A DNA stretch of 11,876 nt from a bacterium. GTDB lineage: Bacteria > Babelota > Babeliae > Babelales > GCA-2401785. Where the stretch lies: positions 1 to 11,876 of the forward strand of contig DAOVOC010000018.1 in assembly GCA_030629865.1 (NCBI GenBank), in the 5' to 3' direction. The position numbers and the translations under genes were made by a program. The notes below the pieces were generated by a model. The model was given only the letters and a program-made list of their open reading frames with translations. It searched no databases and was not told the DNA's origin. Positions within the stretch are counted from its first letter, which is position 1. Every line of letters begins with the position of its first letter. Below, in pieces: positions 1 through 6,643 of this stretch.

Positions 1-23
1 GCCAGGATCAAACTCTCCATGTC
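1..23 (-). rRNA. 16S ribosomal RNA, 5' end only (partial)
   Basis: The reverse complement of bases 1-16 reads AGAGTTTGATCCTGGC, the near-universal start of bacterial 16S rRNA. The gene therefore runs on the minus strand and leaves the window at base 1. The mature 5' end is placed about seven bases before that motif by analogy with E. coli, so the outer boundary at 23 is approximate. Too little is present for taxonomy. Confidence 0.93.
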
Positions 24-64
24 AAATATTTTAACGGAGACCTCCCGTTCAGATAAAACATTTT

Positions 65-82
65 CCCGGGTTAAAACCCAGG
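65..82 (-). other. Hairpin in the 16S rRNA leader
   Basis: The minus strand reads CCTGGGTTTTAACCCGGG, which can fold into a stem of seven pairs (one G-U) with a four-base loop. It lies about 40 bases before the 16S start. It may be part of the leader structure used in rRNA maturation. A terminator is unlikely because no T-tract follows in the direction of transcription. Confidence 0.5.
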
Positions 83-117
83 AACATTTTTATTTATCCA
101 TTACTGGCTTTCGTATG

Positions 118-130
118 ATTTCAAAGAACA
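118..130 (-). promoter_or_regulatory. boxA-like rRNA antitermination element
   Basis: The minus strand reads TGTTCTTTGAAAT, close to the boxA sequence (TGTTCTTTGAAAA-type) found upstream of rRNA genes in many bacteria. There it recruits NusB/S10 to keep RNA polymerase from terminating. It sits between the candidate rRNA promoter and the 16S start, the expected place. Function is inferred from sequence and position only. Confidence 0.6.
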
Positions 131-166
131 TTTTTCCGGGGACCTTCGATCCCTCAACTGGTCACA

Positions 167-194
167 AGTTTACGCGCTTATTAGCCTTTTGCAA
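167..194 (-). promoter_or_regulatory. Candidate 16S rRNA promoter
   Basis: On the minus strand TTGCAA (bases 194-189) is followed after 16 bases by TAAACT (172-167), a 4/6 match to each sigma-70 consensus box. Transcription would start near base 160, so the boxA-like element and hairpin fall within the leader RNA. An A/T-rich stretch just upstream could serve as an UP element. Other A/T-rich hexamers nearby had poorer spacing. Confidence 0.35.
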
Positions 195-326
195 GCTTTT
201 TCTAACTATTCTAAAATCTTATTACAAGAAAGCATTTTTGCTGATAATAAAAACCCGAAAAACAAAAACTTTTGTCTATTTTTATAAACTCAATCAACTT
301 TTACAAACAGCTCATTTTCAACTGTC

Positions 327-356
327 TTGAACAAAAAAGAACAATATTGCTAGGAA
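327..356 (+). promoter_or_regulatory. Candidate promoter for the secreted trefoil-repeat protein
   Basis: TTGAAC (327-332) is followed after 18 bases by TAGGAA (351-356), which is preceded by TGC as in extended -10 promoters. Transcription would begin near 363, giving a leader of roughly 35 bases before the ATG at 400. Both boxes are imperfect. Confidence 0.28.
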
Positions 357-399
357 TACCCTTGTACCATCATTGGAAAACAAAAATGAGCTTCGAACA

Positions 400-2955
400 A
401 TGTTAAATATAAAAATTCAGCAAGTTTTATATTTTCTTTTTATTTTTAATTTCGCAAAAAGTATCAATTGTGGATATGCATTCCTGAAAACTATTAGAAA
501 CTACACAGAATTTCCTGTATCAATTTCATACACAAAAAACATTCATGACCAACTACAAAAAACAGAAACTATTCGACTAAAATCACTTAAGAAAACATTC
601 TTACAAGGTGGAGCATATTACGCACCATCAGAAATCCAAGGAACAAAATATCTTAAAGCAAGTAAAGCCAATAACGCTCCACAGAATGAATTTAAGCTAC
701 ATAGATACATTGAGCCAAGTCTAAAAGACTGGCTCGGATTCTCAATAAAATCAGATCCAACAAAATTTCTCATGACAAATTCAGATAAAAAAGTTTGGTT
801 TGATGAACAAACAAATTTTGAAAACAAATTCGGCAAAAGTGTCCATTGGAAAATCGATGGAAAAAAGGTAGACAATATTAAATTAAATGGGAAAAAGTTA
901 ACCAATATTAAATTAAAAAGCCAATTATCTAATGAATATCTTACATGCCTCGACCTTACCGATAATGAGTATACGCCGCCACCAACAGCTTTTATGACAT
1001 ATATACATAAAACAAACCCAAAAGGCGGCTGGGGCGGAATAAGATCCCAATCATTTAAAATAGTAAAAAAAGAATTAAAGAAAGAAGTGACTCCAAAACT
1101 CCATGATCACTCATATGATTACATAGAAGACGACGATCCATCAAAACTAAATTATGACGACCTAGAGCTTTTTTCGAAACATCTATATAAACCATTAAAA
1201 TTAAGACAAACAAGGTGGCTTGTAGCTGCTGGCAGCTTAGGAGGTAGTGCTGGAGACGGAGCTGCTAAAGATAAGTGGAAAACTTTTACCCTACATAAAA
1301 CAAACACCCCTTATCCTCTTGATGAACTAATATGCTTTATCAACAAAACTAGATACCACATTCCACAAAAAGGCAATCTGAAGATTGCTTTAAAAACAAT
1401 AGACAGATTTGCTGAACACGCAGAAAAAGCCCGATTAGAAAAAGAAAAAGCAGGAACCCATGTTCTTTTTGGAGATCACATTAAACTAATTCATCTAAAA
1501 ACCTGGCAACAGCTTTACTCTAGTGAAAACAACGATGTTTTCTGCTCAAATGAAAATTCTCCAGACGAAGCTGGTGAGCCAAATAATTGTTGGTGGAGAA
1601 TTGAAAACGCAGATAATCCAGAAGACACATCATCAATTGAAAATAATTCAGTAGTTAAATTTAAACATGTTAAAACAGGAAAATTTCTTACAGGATCTCA
1701 AAGCAACCCAACTTCACCCAAAATTATATGGGGAAAAACCTCAAAGAATTCGACTTTCTGGGAAACTGATGGCATAGATTATCTAACAAACATTACAGAA
1801 GCTGGAAATAACAGATGGATCATCGAAGTAAAAAATAACACTAGACAAACAACGCTGTATAAATGCTCAGAGTTTTATCTTATAAATGAAGACTTAAAAA
1901 TAAAACTACGCTCTTCTTCTATATTGACTGAGTTAAATCCAAACAAACAACGAGTAACGGCATCAGAGGTTCCAGAAAGCTCAAATGATGAATGTATTTG
2001 GTTCATTAATGACAACATTCATAAAGCTCTTCCTTTCGACAACATAGCTTGGTCAGGCGTCCCTTTTGATCTAGATATCAATACATCAACAACATTAAAA
2101 GATTCTGTAGAAATAGAAATTGTTACTCAACTCCCAGAAGTTGAAAATATAATCCCAGGAACATCTTCTAGATTCGAACTTCCTCTGAAAAATAAAAACC
2201 CCAAAATAAGTGGTATAGGAAAACGAATCATAAATATTCGCAATAACGATTATAGGTTAAATTTAACCTATAATGAAAACGCAATTGCATGGCTTTCAAC
2301 TCAAAACACAATAGGTACACTCAAGTTTAATGCTAATGCACAGAATGAAAGCGAAATATATATTTATTTTGGCACTAAAATTACGAATGAGTTTTCGTGG
2401 AAAATTTCTTTAAACCGATCAAATATAAGTATAACAGAAAGACTTCAAGAAAGTGCTATACCAGCAACGCCTTTAGAAAATGATTTACCAATTGTAAATT
2501 TAACATATATCATCACCTCTGAAAATAATGATCTTATAATTAAATATTCAAAAGACAATACAAATTTCACGGAGGCAATCAGATTCGCCAACTTAGCAAC
2601 AAGTATTTTCAACCCATCTGGGCAACCATGCAAAATTGGATTTGGAAGCAATGGCAACAATGCTCAAATATCTAATATAGAAGTAGAAAATCAATCTTAC
2701 TCGGAAAATTTAACACTTATATACCCATATCACTATGAGCTATCTCAAGATTCAAAAAATCCTATAATTAAAGACACAATTAAAAATGCTGTCTATAAAT
2801 TGAACCCAACCCCTAACAATACAAAAAAATATTTCTTCTCAATTGAAATTAATTCTGAAGGAGAACCTAATATTTTTTGGCAAGACACTCCCTCAGTCCC
2901 TCCACAAAAAATCCATCTTGACAATCAAGCTTTTGTAACCTATCCAACACAATAA
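400..2955 (+). CDS. Large secreted protein with probable beta-trefoil (MIR/lectin-like) repeats
   Basis: I chose the ATG at 400 (851 residues) because it starts directly before a basic and hydrophobic signal peptide (residues 1 to about 26). An upstream TTG at 373 would put nine polar residues in front, and neither start has a good Shine-Dalgarno site. Residues about 84-300 hold four repeats, each opening with an aromatic-Leu motif (YLKAS 84, FLMTN 123, YLTCL 180, WLVAA 273) and closing with a strand such as FKLHR, VHWKI, FKIVK or FTLHK. Residues about 355-540 hold three units, two with a clear MIR-like strand (IKLIHLKTW, VKFKHVKTGKFL) and all ending in a Trp motif (WWRIE, FWETD, IWFIN). Beta-rich residues 590-770 faintly recall the farnesoic-acid-methyltransferase/lectin-type sandwich. 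No C-terminal anchor is visible. It is probably an exported carbohydrate-binding or surface protein. The function is unproven. Confidence 0.8.
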   Translation: MLNIKIQQVLYFLFIFNFAKSINCGYAFLKTIRNYTEFPVSISYTKNIHDQLQKTETIRLKSLKKTFLQGGAYYAPSEIQGTKYLKASKANNAPQNEFKLHRYIEPSLKDWLGFSIKSDPTKFLMTNSDKKVWFDEQTNFENKFGKSVHWKIDGKKVDNIKLNGKKLTNIKLKSQLSNEYLTCLDLTDNEYTPPPTAFMTYIHKTNPKGGWGGIRSQSFKIVKKELKKEVTPKLHDHSYDYIEDDDPSKLNYDDLELFSKHLYKPLKLRQTRWLVAAGSLGGSAGDGAAKDKWKTFTLHKTNTPYPLDELICFINKTRYHIPQKGNLKIALKTIDRFAEHAEKARLEKEKAGTHVLFGDHIKLIHLKTWQQLYSSENNDVFCSNENSPDEAGEPNNCWWRIENADNPEDTSSIENNSVVKFKHVKTGKFLTGSQSNPTSPKIIWGKTSKNSTFWETDGIDYLTNITEAGNNRWIIEVKNNTRQTTLYKCSEFYLINEDLKIKLRSSSILTELNPNKQRVTASEVPESSNDECIWFINDNIHKALPFDNIAWSGVPFDLDINTSTTLKDSVEIEIVTQLPEVENIIPGTSSRFELPLKNKNPKISGIGKRIINIRNNDYRLNLTYNENAIAWLSTQNTIGTLKFNANAQNESEIYIYFGTKITNEFSWKISLNRSNISITERLQESAIPATPLENDLPIVNLTYIITSENNDLIIKYSKDNTNFTEAIRFANLATSIFNPSGQPCKIGFGSNGNNAQISNIEVENQSYSENLTLIYPYHYELSQDSKNPIIKDTIKNAVYKLNPTPNNTKKYFFSIEINSEGEPNIFWQDTPSVPPQKIHLDNQAFVTYPTQ

Positions 2956-2963
2956 CAAAAATT

Positions 2964-2979
2964 AAAGCAGAGCTTTTTT
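2964..2979 (+). terminator. Weak candidate terminator after the secreted protein gene
   Basis: AAAGC, the three-base loop AGA and GCTTT form a short stem that runs into six T residues. It begins nine bases after the stop codon. The stem is only five pairs and A/T-heavy, so termination would be inefficient at best. It overlaps the candidate prfB promoter. Confidence 0.3.
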
Positions 2980-3005
2980 GACCTCAGCTGGCAATCAAAT
3001 AAACT
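2978..3005 (+). promoter_or_regulatory. Candidate promoter for the prfB-tilS-tonB operon
   Basis: TTGACC (2978-2983, 5/6 to consensus) is followed after 16 bases by TAAACT (3000-3005). The spacer and -10 box are the same as in the candidate rRNA promoter at 167-194. TAATAT or TATAAA slightly downstream could act as the -10 instead, but with spacers over 20. The predicted leader is about 30 bases. Confidence 0.4.
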
Positions 3006-3043
3006 AATATAAATTATGCGCACCATCTGCCAGGGGAAAATAT

Positions 3044-4135
3044 ATGCTTGCTGATGATTTAAGAGAAAAATTAAAAACTAAAGAAACTGACATCAAAACA
3101 ATTAAACAATTTTATAAAGACAGGAATATCAAAACAGCACTTCAAGAACTTGAACAAACACTAAATCAAGAAGATTTCTGGCAAAACCCGGATCAAATAA
3201 ATATTTCGAAAGAACATCAACGAGTAAAAACACTTTCTGAAACCTATCACGAACTAACAAAAACCTACAAAGACATGGGCGACTTAATTGACCTGTTTGA
3301 AGACGATGAAACAGAACTAAAAAAAGCGGTAAATGATACAGATAAATTGTGCTTAGATATCACGCACTTTAAACTCCAACTACTTCTGACAGGTGAGCAC
3401 GATGCAAGCAACTGCTTCTTAAACGTAAATTCTGGTGCCGGTGGTACAGAATCACAAGACTGGGCATCGATGATTTTGCGCATGTACCTTCGATTTTGCG
3501 AACGATCTAAAATGAAAGCAGAAATTGTTGATTACCAGGATGGTGAAGAAGCCGGAATTAAATCGGCAACCATTCATATTAAAGGCAATAACGCCTACGG
3601 ACTTTTAAAAAGTGAACATGGAATTCACAGACTGGTAAGAATTTCTCCTTTTGATTCTGCAAAACGACGGCACACATCTTTTGCTGGCGTTTTTTTAACC
3701 CCAGAAGTAGAAGATCCAGACATCGTTATCAAGGATGATGATATAAGAATTGATACTTATCGTGCTGGTGGCGCTGGAGGACAACACGTTAATAGAACGG
3801 ATTCAGCCGTCCGCATAACACACCTTCCCACAAACATCGTTGTTCAATGCCAAAGCCAACGATCACAGCACCAGAATAAAGCACAGGCAATGAAGCAACT
3901 CATGTCAAAGTTGGTTGAAAAACAAGAAGAAGAAAAGCGAGCGGCCGCAGGCGCCGTTGAAAAGAAAAAAATTGAATGGGGATCACAAATTAGATCCTAT
4001 GTTCTACATCCCTACAAAATGGTAAAAGATCACAGAACCAGCATAGAATCTCCTCAGCCAGACAGAGTTTTGGACGGAGAACTTACTTCCTTCATCGAAG
4101 GCTATCTTGTCTGGGCACCACAGGAGGAATTATAA
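3044..4135 (+). CDS. prfB: Peptide chain release factor 2
   Basis: This 363-residue class I release factor ends translation at UGA and UAA codons by entering the ribosomal A site and triggering peptide release. The stop-recognition motif SPF (residues 201-203) marks RF2 rather than RF1. The catalytic GGQ loop lies at 245-247 in AGGAGGQHVN, and N-terminal residues 1-110 are the expected helical domain. The ATG follows CAGGGGA with good spacing. Length is normal for the family. Unlike E. coli and many other bacteria, the frame is continuous, with no internal UGA near codon 26, so the autoregulatory +1 frameshift is absent. It is the first gene of a probable operon. Its last codons contain the Shine-Dalgarno site of tilS, implying coupled translation. 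Confidence 0.97.
   Translation: MLADDLREKLKTKETDIKTIKQFYKDRNIKTALQELEQTLNQEDFWQNPDQINISKEHQRVKTLSETYHELTKTYKDMGDLIDLFEDDETELKKAVNDTDKLCLDITHFKLQLLLTGEHDASNCFLNVNSGAGGTESQDWASMILRMYLRFCERSKMKAEIVDYQDGEEAGIKSATIHIKGNNAYGLLKSEHGIHRLVRISPFDSAKRRHTSFAGVFLTPEVEDPDIVIKDDDIRIDTYRAGGAGGQHVNRTDSAVRITHLPTNIVVQCQSQRSQHQNKAQAMKQLMSKLVEKQEEEKRAAAGAVEKKKIEWGSQIRSYVLHPYKMVKDHRTSIESPQPDRVLDGELTSFIEGYLVWAPQEEL
4122..4127 (+). promoter_or_regulatory. Shine-Dalgarno site that decides the tilS AUU start
   Basis: AGGAGG lies inside the last codons of prfB. Seven bases separate it from ATT at 4135, and four from ATA at 4132. No ATG, GTG or TTG occurs in the tilS frame between this site and TTG 4432, which is well past the catalytic motif. 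The site therefore points to a non-canonical start. Confidence 0.75.
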
Positions 4136-5094
4136 TTTTTAAATTAATCGAAGAAAATCTTGCAAACATTATTGATATCAACGACAAGCACGTCATTGTC
4201 GGCCTTTCTGGCGGTCCTGACTCTGTCTTTTTACTTTATTTTTTTGTCTGGCTAAAAAGTAAAAAAAGCATAACCATCAGCGCAGCACATCTTGACCATG
4301 GCTGGAGAACAAATTCAATTGAGGATGCAAAATTTTGTAAAAATCTTTGTAAAAAGCTAAATGTTCACCTTTTTTTAGGCCATGCTAAAAATTTTACAAA
4401 AAGCTTTAAAGCTAACGGCTCTAAAGAAGATTTGGGACGCAAAGTTCGACGCGCATTTTTTAAAAAAACACAGATCACCAACAAAGCAAACTTTGTAGCA
4501 CTTGCACACCACGCCCAAGACCAAGAAGAAACGTTTTTTATAAGGCTTTTGCGAGGCAGCACGCTTGACGGTCTTACCTGCATTAAAGAAAAAGATGGTG
4601 ACTACATCAGGCCACTACTGAACATCAGCAGGGAAACGATTATAGGCTATCTTAATGAGAATAAAATTGATTATAGAGTAGACCCTTCTAACGAAAGTGA
4701 AGAGTTTTTGCGCAACCGCATCAGAAAGCACGTTATCCCAGCTCTTAACAGTGCTGACAAAAGGTTTACACAAAAATTTAAAGACACACTCAAATCTTTA
4801 TGCGAAGAAAACAAACTTATCCATGACCTTGTACTAAGCAGCTTGAGCACAGTTTTTGTAAAAAAAGAAGCTGTTTTTGTAGGAAATCGCTCAAACTTAA
4901 TAAAATTTAGCCCTGCGCTACAGCAAAGAATTATTTTACACTGGCTTAAACAAGAAAAAGTCCCGTTTTCTACAAGTAAATCTTTCCTAAAAGAGATTTT
5001 AAAATTCATCTCTTCATCGTCAGGAGGTAGCCACAACCTGTCAAAATTATGGAAAATAGAAAAAAATAAAGGACACTTCTGGATCGAAACTTAA
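4135..5094 (+). CDS. tilS: tRNA(Ile)-lysidine synthetase, probable AUU start codon
   Basis: TilS uses ATP to attach lysine to C34 of the CAU-anticodon tRNA-Ile, so that it reads AUA as isoleucine. The ATP-pyrophosphatase loop SGGPDS is at residues 25-30. Other family landmarks follow: HLDHGWR, LAHHAQDQEET with RLLRGS, RPLL, and the D-SN-E-RNRIR stretch. The first conventional start (TTG 4432) would remove the first 99 residues, including the PP-loop. The frame is open and TilS-like from about 4141, so I place the start at ATT 4135, seven bases after AGGAGG. ATA 4132, overlapping the prfB stop, is the alternative. The product is 319 residues, similar to the short Aquifex-type enzyme and lacking the longer C-terminus of E. 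coli TilS. Its expression is likely coupled to prfB. Confidence 0.93.
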   Translation: MFKLIEENLANIIDINDKHVIVGLSGGPDSVFLLYFFVWLKSKKSITISAAHLDHGWRTNSIEDAKFCKNLCKKLNVHLFLGHAKNFTKSFKANGSKEDLGRKVRRAFFKKTQITNKANFVALAHHAQDQEETFFIRLLRGSTLDGLTCIKEKDGDYIRPLLNISRETIIGYLNENKIDYRVDPSNESEEFLRNRIRKHVIPALNSADKRFTQKFKDTLKSLCEENKLIHDLVLSSLSTVFVKKEAVFVGNRSNLIKFSPALQQRIILHWLKQEKVPFSTSKSFLKEILKFISSSSGGSHNLSKLWKIEKNKGHFWIET

Positions 5095-5122
5095 TCAGTA
5101 TCAACTCATCGGGGGGAAGTAG

Positions 5123-6025
5123 ATGAGCACGCGAGAAAAAACACAAAATAAAAAACAAAAAAAATTGCTCCCACTGCTCGCAATTGGCACTTCGATCCTT
5201 TTGAATACGTTCCTGTGGACATTTTTGGCCATACAGATTTTTAAAGAAAACCGAAAAAAAATGCTTCTCGTTAATGGAACAAAAAAAAACAATCCCCTCA
5301 TTCCCTGGAAAGATTCACCTATGAAGGTGATCATGGATCTGAGCATGCCAGGCAATCCAATTGCACCAAATAAACCTCTAAACACGGCTCCACGCACCAT
5401 AGAAACTTGCAAGCAAGAACAAAACGCTATTCCTCAGCAGACAACACAACAAGAAAAAATTGTACAAAAAGCATCGGAAAACATCTGTGCAAAAAACATG
5501 CATAAAACAATATTCGAACCGAATCAAGAAGAAGGCCCCCTTAGCAAAACCGAAAAAAATCTAAAAGAACGAGCTCTTCAGGTTCTTTTGAAAAAAGATA
5601 TTCCAATTAAAAAAGTACAAACAAAAAGAATCTCTAACCCAATGCAAGAATGGAAACAAACTCTAGAAACCAAAGCTCAAACAACTTTAAAAAACCTTGG
5701 TGCGGCACTAGGAACCAGTGACGATATACGATTTATCTCAATTAGAAAACGACTTAAAGAACACTTTATGGCATCACTTGGCATAGCCCTCCGCCACTCC
5801 TCTTTCGTAGTAAAAAAAGCCGTTAGGGAAGGCAGAAACCCTTATTTTGATGTGATTATAAACGCTGACGGAACCATTGCACGCCTAGGCGTTGCACAAT
5901 CTTCTGGATGCGACGCTCTAGATGAACTTGTTCTTAGAGCTATCGAAACGGCAGCCCCATTTCCACAACTTCCTAAACACCTCGGGATTGACCGCTACCC
6001 ACTCGCCGGTGCCATTTTTGATTAA
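5123..6025 (+). CDS. TonB/TolA-like inner-membrane protein with TonB C-terminal domain
   Basis: The protein has 300 residues: a lysine-rich cytoplasmic tail (1-14), one membrane segment (about 15-40), a long charged Gln/Lys-rich stretch (45-225) and a C-terminal domain (about 238-300). The last matches the TonB family pattern: DVIINADGTI, a Gly-rich turn, then a helix ending LRAIETAAPFP. TonB proteins span the periplasm and pass inner-membrane energy to outer-membrane receptors. TolA-like and structural uses of the fold also exist. The linker is charged rather than proline-rich, which is unlike classical TonB. No exbB or exbD gene is in the window. The ATG at 5123 follows a strong G-rich ribosome site (GGGGGGAAG), 28 bases after tilS, so it is probably in the same operon. 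A run of nine A residues lies at 5281-5289. Confidence 0.78.
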   Translation: MSTREKTQNKKQKKLLPLLAIGTSILLNTFLWTFLAIQIFKENRKKMLLVNGTKKNNPLIPWKDSPMKVIMDLSMPGNPIAPNKPLNTAPRTIETCKQEQNAIPQQTTQQEKIVQKASENICAKNMHKTIFEPNQEEGPLSKTEKNLKERALQVLLKKDIPIKKVQTKRISNPMQEWKQTLETKAQTTLKNLGAALGTSDDIRFISIRKRLKEHFMASLGIALRHSSFVVKKAVREGRNPYFDVIINADGTIARLGVAQSSGCDALDELVLRAIETAAPFPQLPKHLGIDRYPLAGAIFD

Positions 6026-6037
6026 AAATATTTGTAC

Positions 6038-6042
6038 AAGGA
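6038..6042 (+). promoter_or_regulatory. Shine-Dalgarno site that decides the start of the 6050 gene
   Basis: AAGGA lies downstream of the only conventional start in this frame (TTG 6032), so it cannot serve that codon. It lies exactly seven bases before ATT 6050. The ATPase gene at 9953 has the same AAGGA plus seven-base arrangement before its ATG. Confidence 0.55.
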
Positions 6043-6049
6043 AACAAAA

Positions 6050-6580
6050 ATTAAAAAATTAATATTATTTATCGCGATTGCAATCACAACAGTTAATTCC
6101 AAGGCAGGCTACAAAACAAATCTTACGCTTGCCGGCATGGCCATTGCTGGTGCAATCCGCATACAAATAGCCCTAGAAGAAAACGAAAAATTAAAAAAAC
6201 TCAGCAAATTCAAACGTAAAGCTATTGAAATAACATCATGGGTAATGGGTATTTCGGGAATGGGTTCATGTGCATACACATTAAATGGATTATTTGAGTT
6301 TTATTTATATCGCAAACATGCTCAAGAACACCGCTATATTACAAGACAAAACGGTTCAGATAAAGCTACAAATGGAAGGTTGCATCGCATAGGGCTTAAG
6401 CTCAAAAAAGAATATGAGCCATTTATTAAAATTGAAGTAAAAGAATATACACAGAAAACTTTTTTAGAAAAATATGGCAATTTTGTAGAAGAAATTGATG
6501 ACTACGACACTTTTTGCCAAATATCTCAACAGATACAAAGACAATCCTCTCTATTATTGAATAAAAAATCTGACGCATAG
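6050..6580 (+). CDS. Small membrane protein of unknown function, probable AUU start
   Basis: I do not recognise the family. From ATT 6050 the product is 176 residues and begins MKKLILFIAIAI, a textbook signal peptide with likely cleavage after NSKA (about residue 19). A hydrophobic Gly/Ala-rich segment follows at about 24-42, a basic stretch (44-58), and a second membrane segment at about 60-87 with the Gly-rich run WVMGISGMGS. The remaining 90 residues are charged. The alternative TTG at 6032 adds six residues and has no ribosome site in front. It follows the TonB-like gene by 24 bases and is probably last in that operon, because a new promoter appears at its stop codon. A role in the envelope is the only supported inference. 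Confidence 0.72.
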   Translation: MKKLILFIAIAITTVNSKAGYKTNLTLAGMAIAGAIRIQIALEENEKLKKLSKFKRKAIEITSWVMGISGMGSCAYTLNGLFEFYLYRKHAQEHRYITRQNGSDKATNGRLHRIGLKLKKEYEPFIKIEVKEYTQKTFLEKYGNFVEEIDDYDTFCQISQQIQRQSSLLLNKKSDA

Positions 6581-6606
6581 ACGCTAAGCCTTTTTTATTT
6601 TATAAC
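6578..6606 (+). promoter_or_regulatory. Candidate promoter for the oxidoreductase-epimerase-uppP operon
   Basis: TAGACG (6578-6583, 4/6) overlaps the stop codon of the preceding gene. After an ideal 17-base spacer comes TATAAC (6601-6606, 5/6). Transcription would begin near 6613, about 30 bases before the ATG at 6644. Confidence 0.42.
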
Positions 6607-6643
6607 TTGCAGCTGCATACACTCTTTGGAGAAGGGGGAATCG

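Larger units (their letters stand above)
24..399. other. Divergent non-coding region: 16S rRNA leader and promoters
   Basis: This 376-base stretch separates the minus-strand 16S gene from the plus-strand gene starting at 400. The 16S-proximal part (about 24-160) holds two hairpin-forming sequences and a boxA-like element, all meaningful in the minus-strand rRNA transcript. The distal part (about 180-390) is very A/T-rich and carries candidate promoters for both directions. An open frame at 19-330 crosses it but overlaps the 16S end and leader elements and has no ribosome binding site, so I do not call it a gene. Confidence 0.7.

Noticed and set aside
19..330. A 103-codon plus-strand open frame before the first gene
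   Set aside because: It overlaps the 16S end, boxA and hairpins, has no ribosome site or family resemblance, and reads against the rRNA leader.
4432..5094. tilS beginning at TTG 4432
   Set aside because: It would delete the ATP-binding PP-loop and HLDHGWR region encoded by the uninterrupted frame upstream, and it lacks a ribosome site.
6585..6605. T-rich run after the small membrane protein gene, considered as a terminator
   Set aside because: No stem precedes the T-run. The segment fits better as promoter spacer and -10 region.
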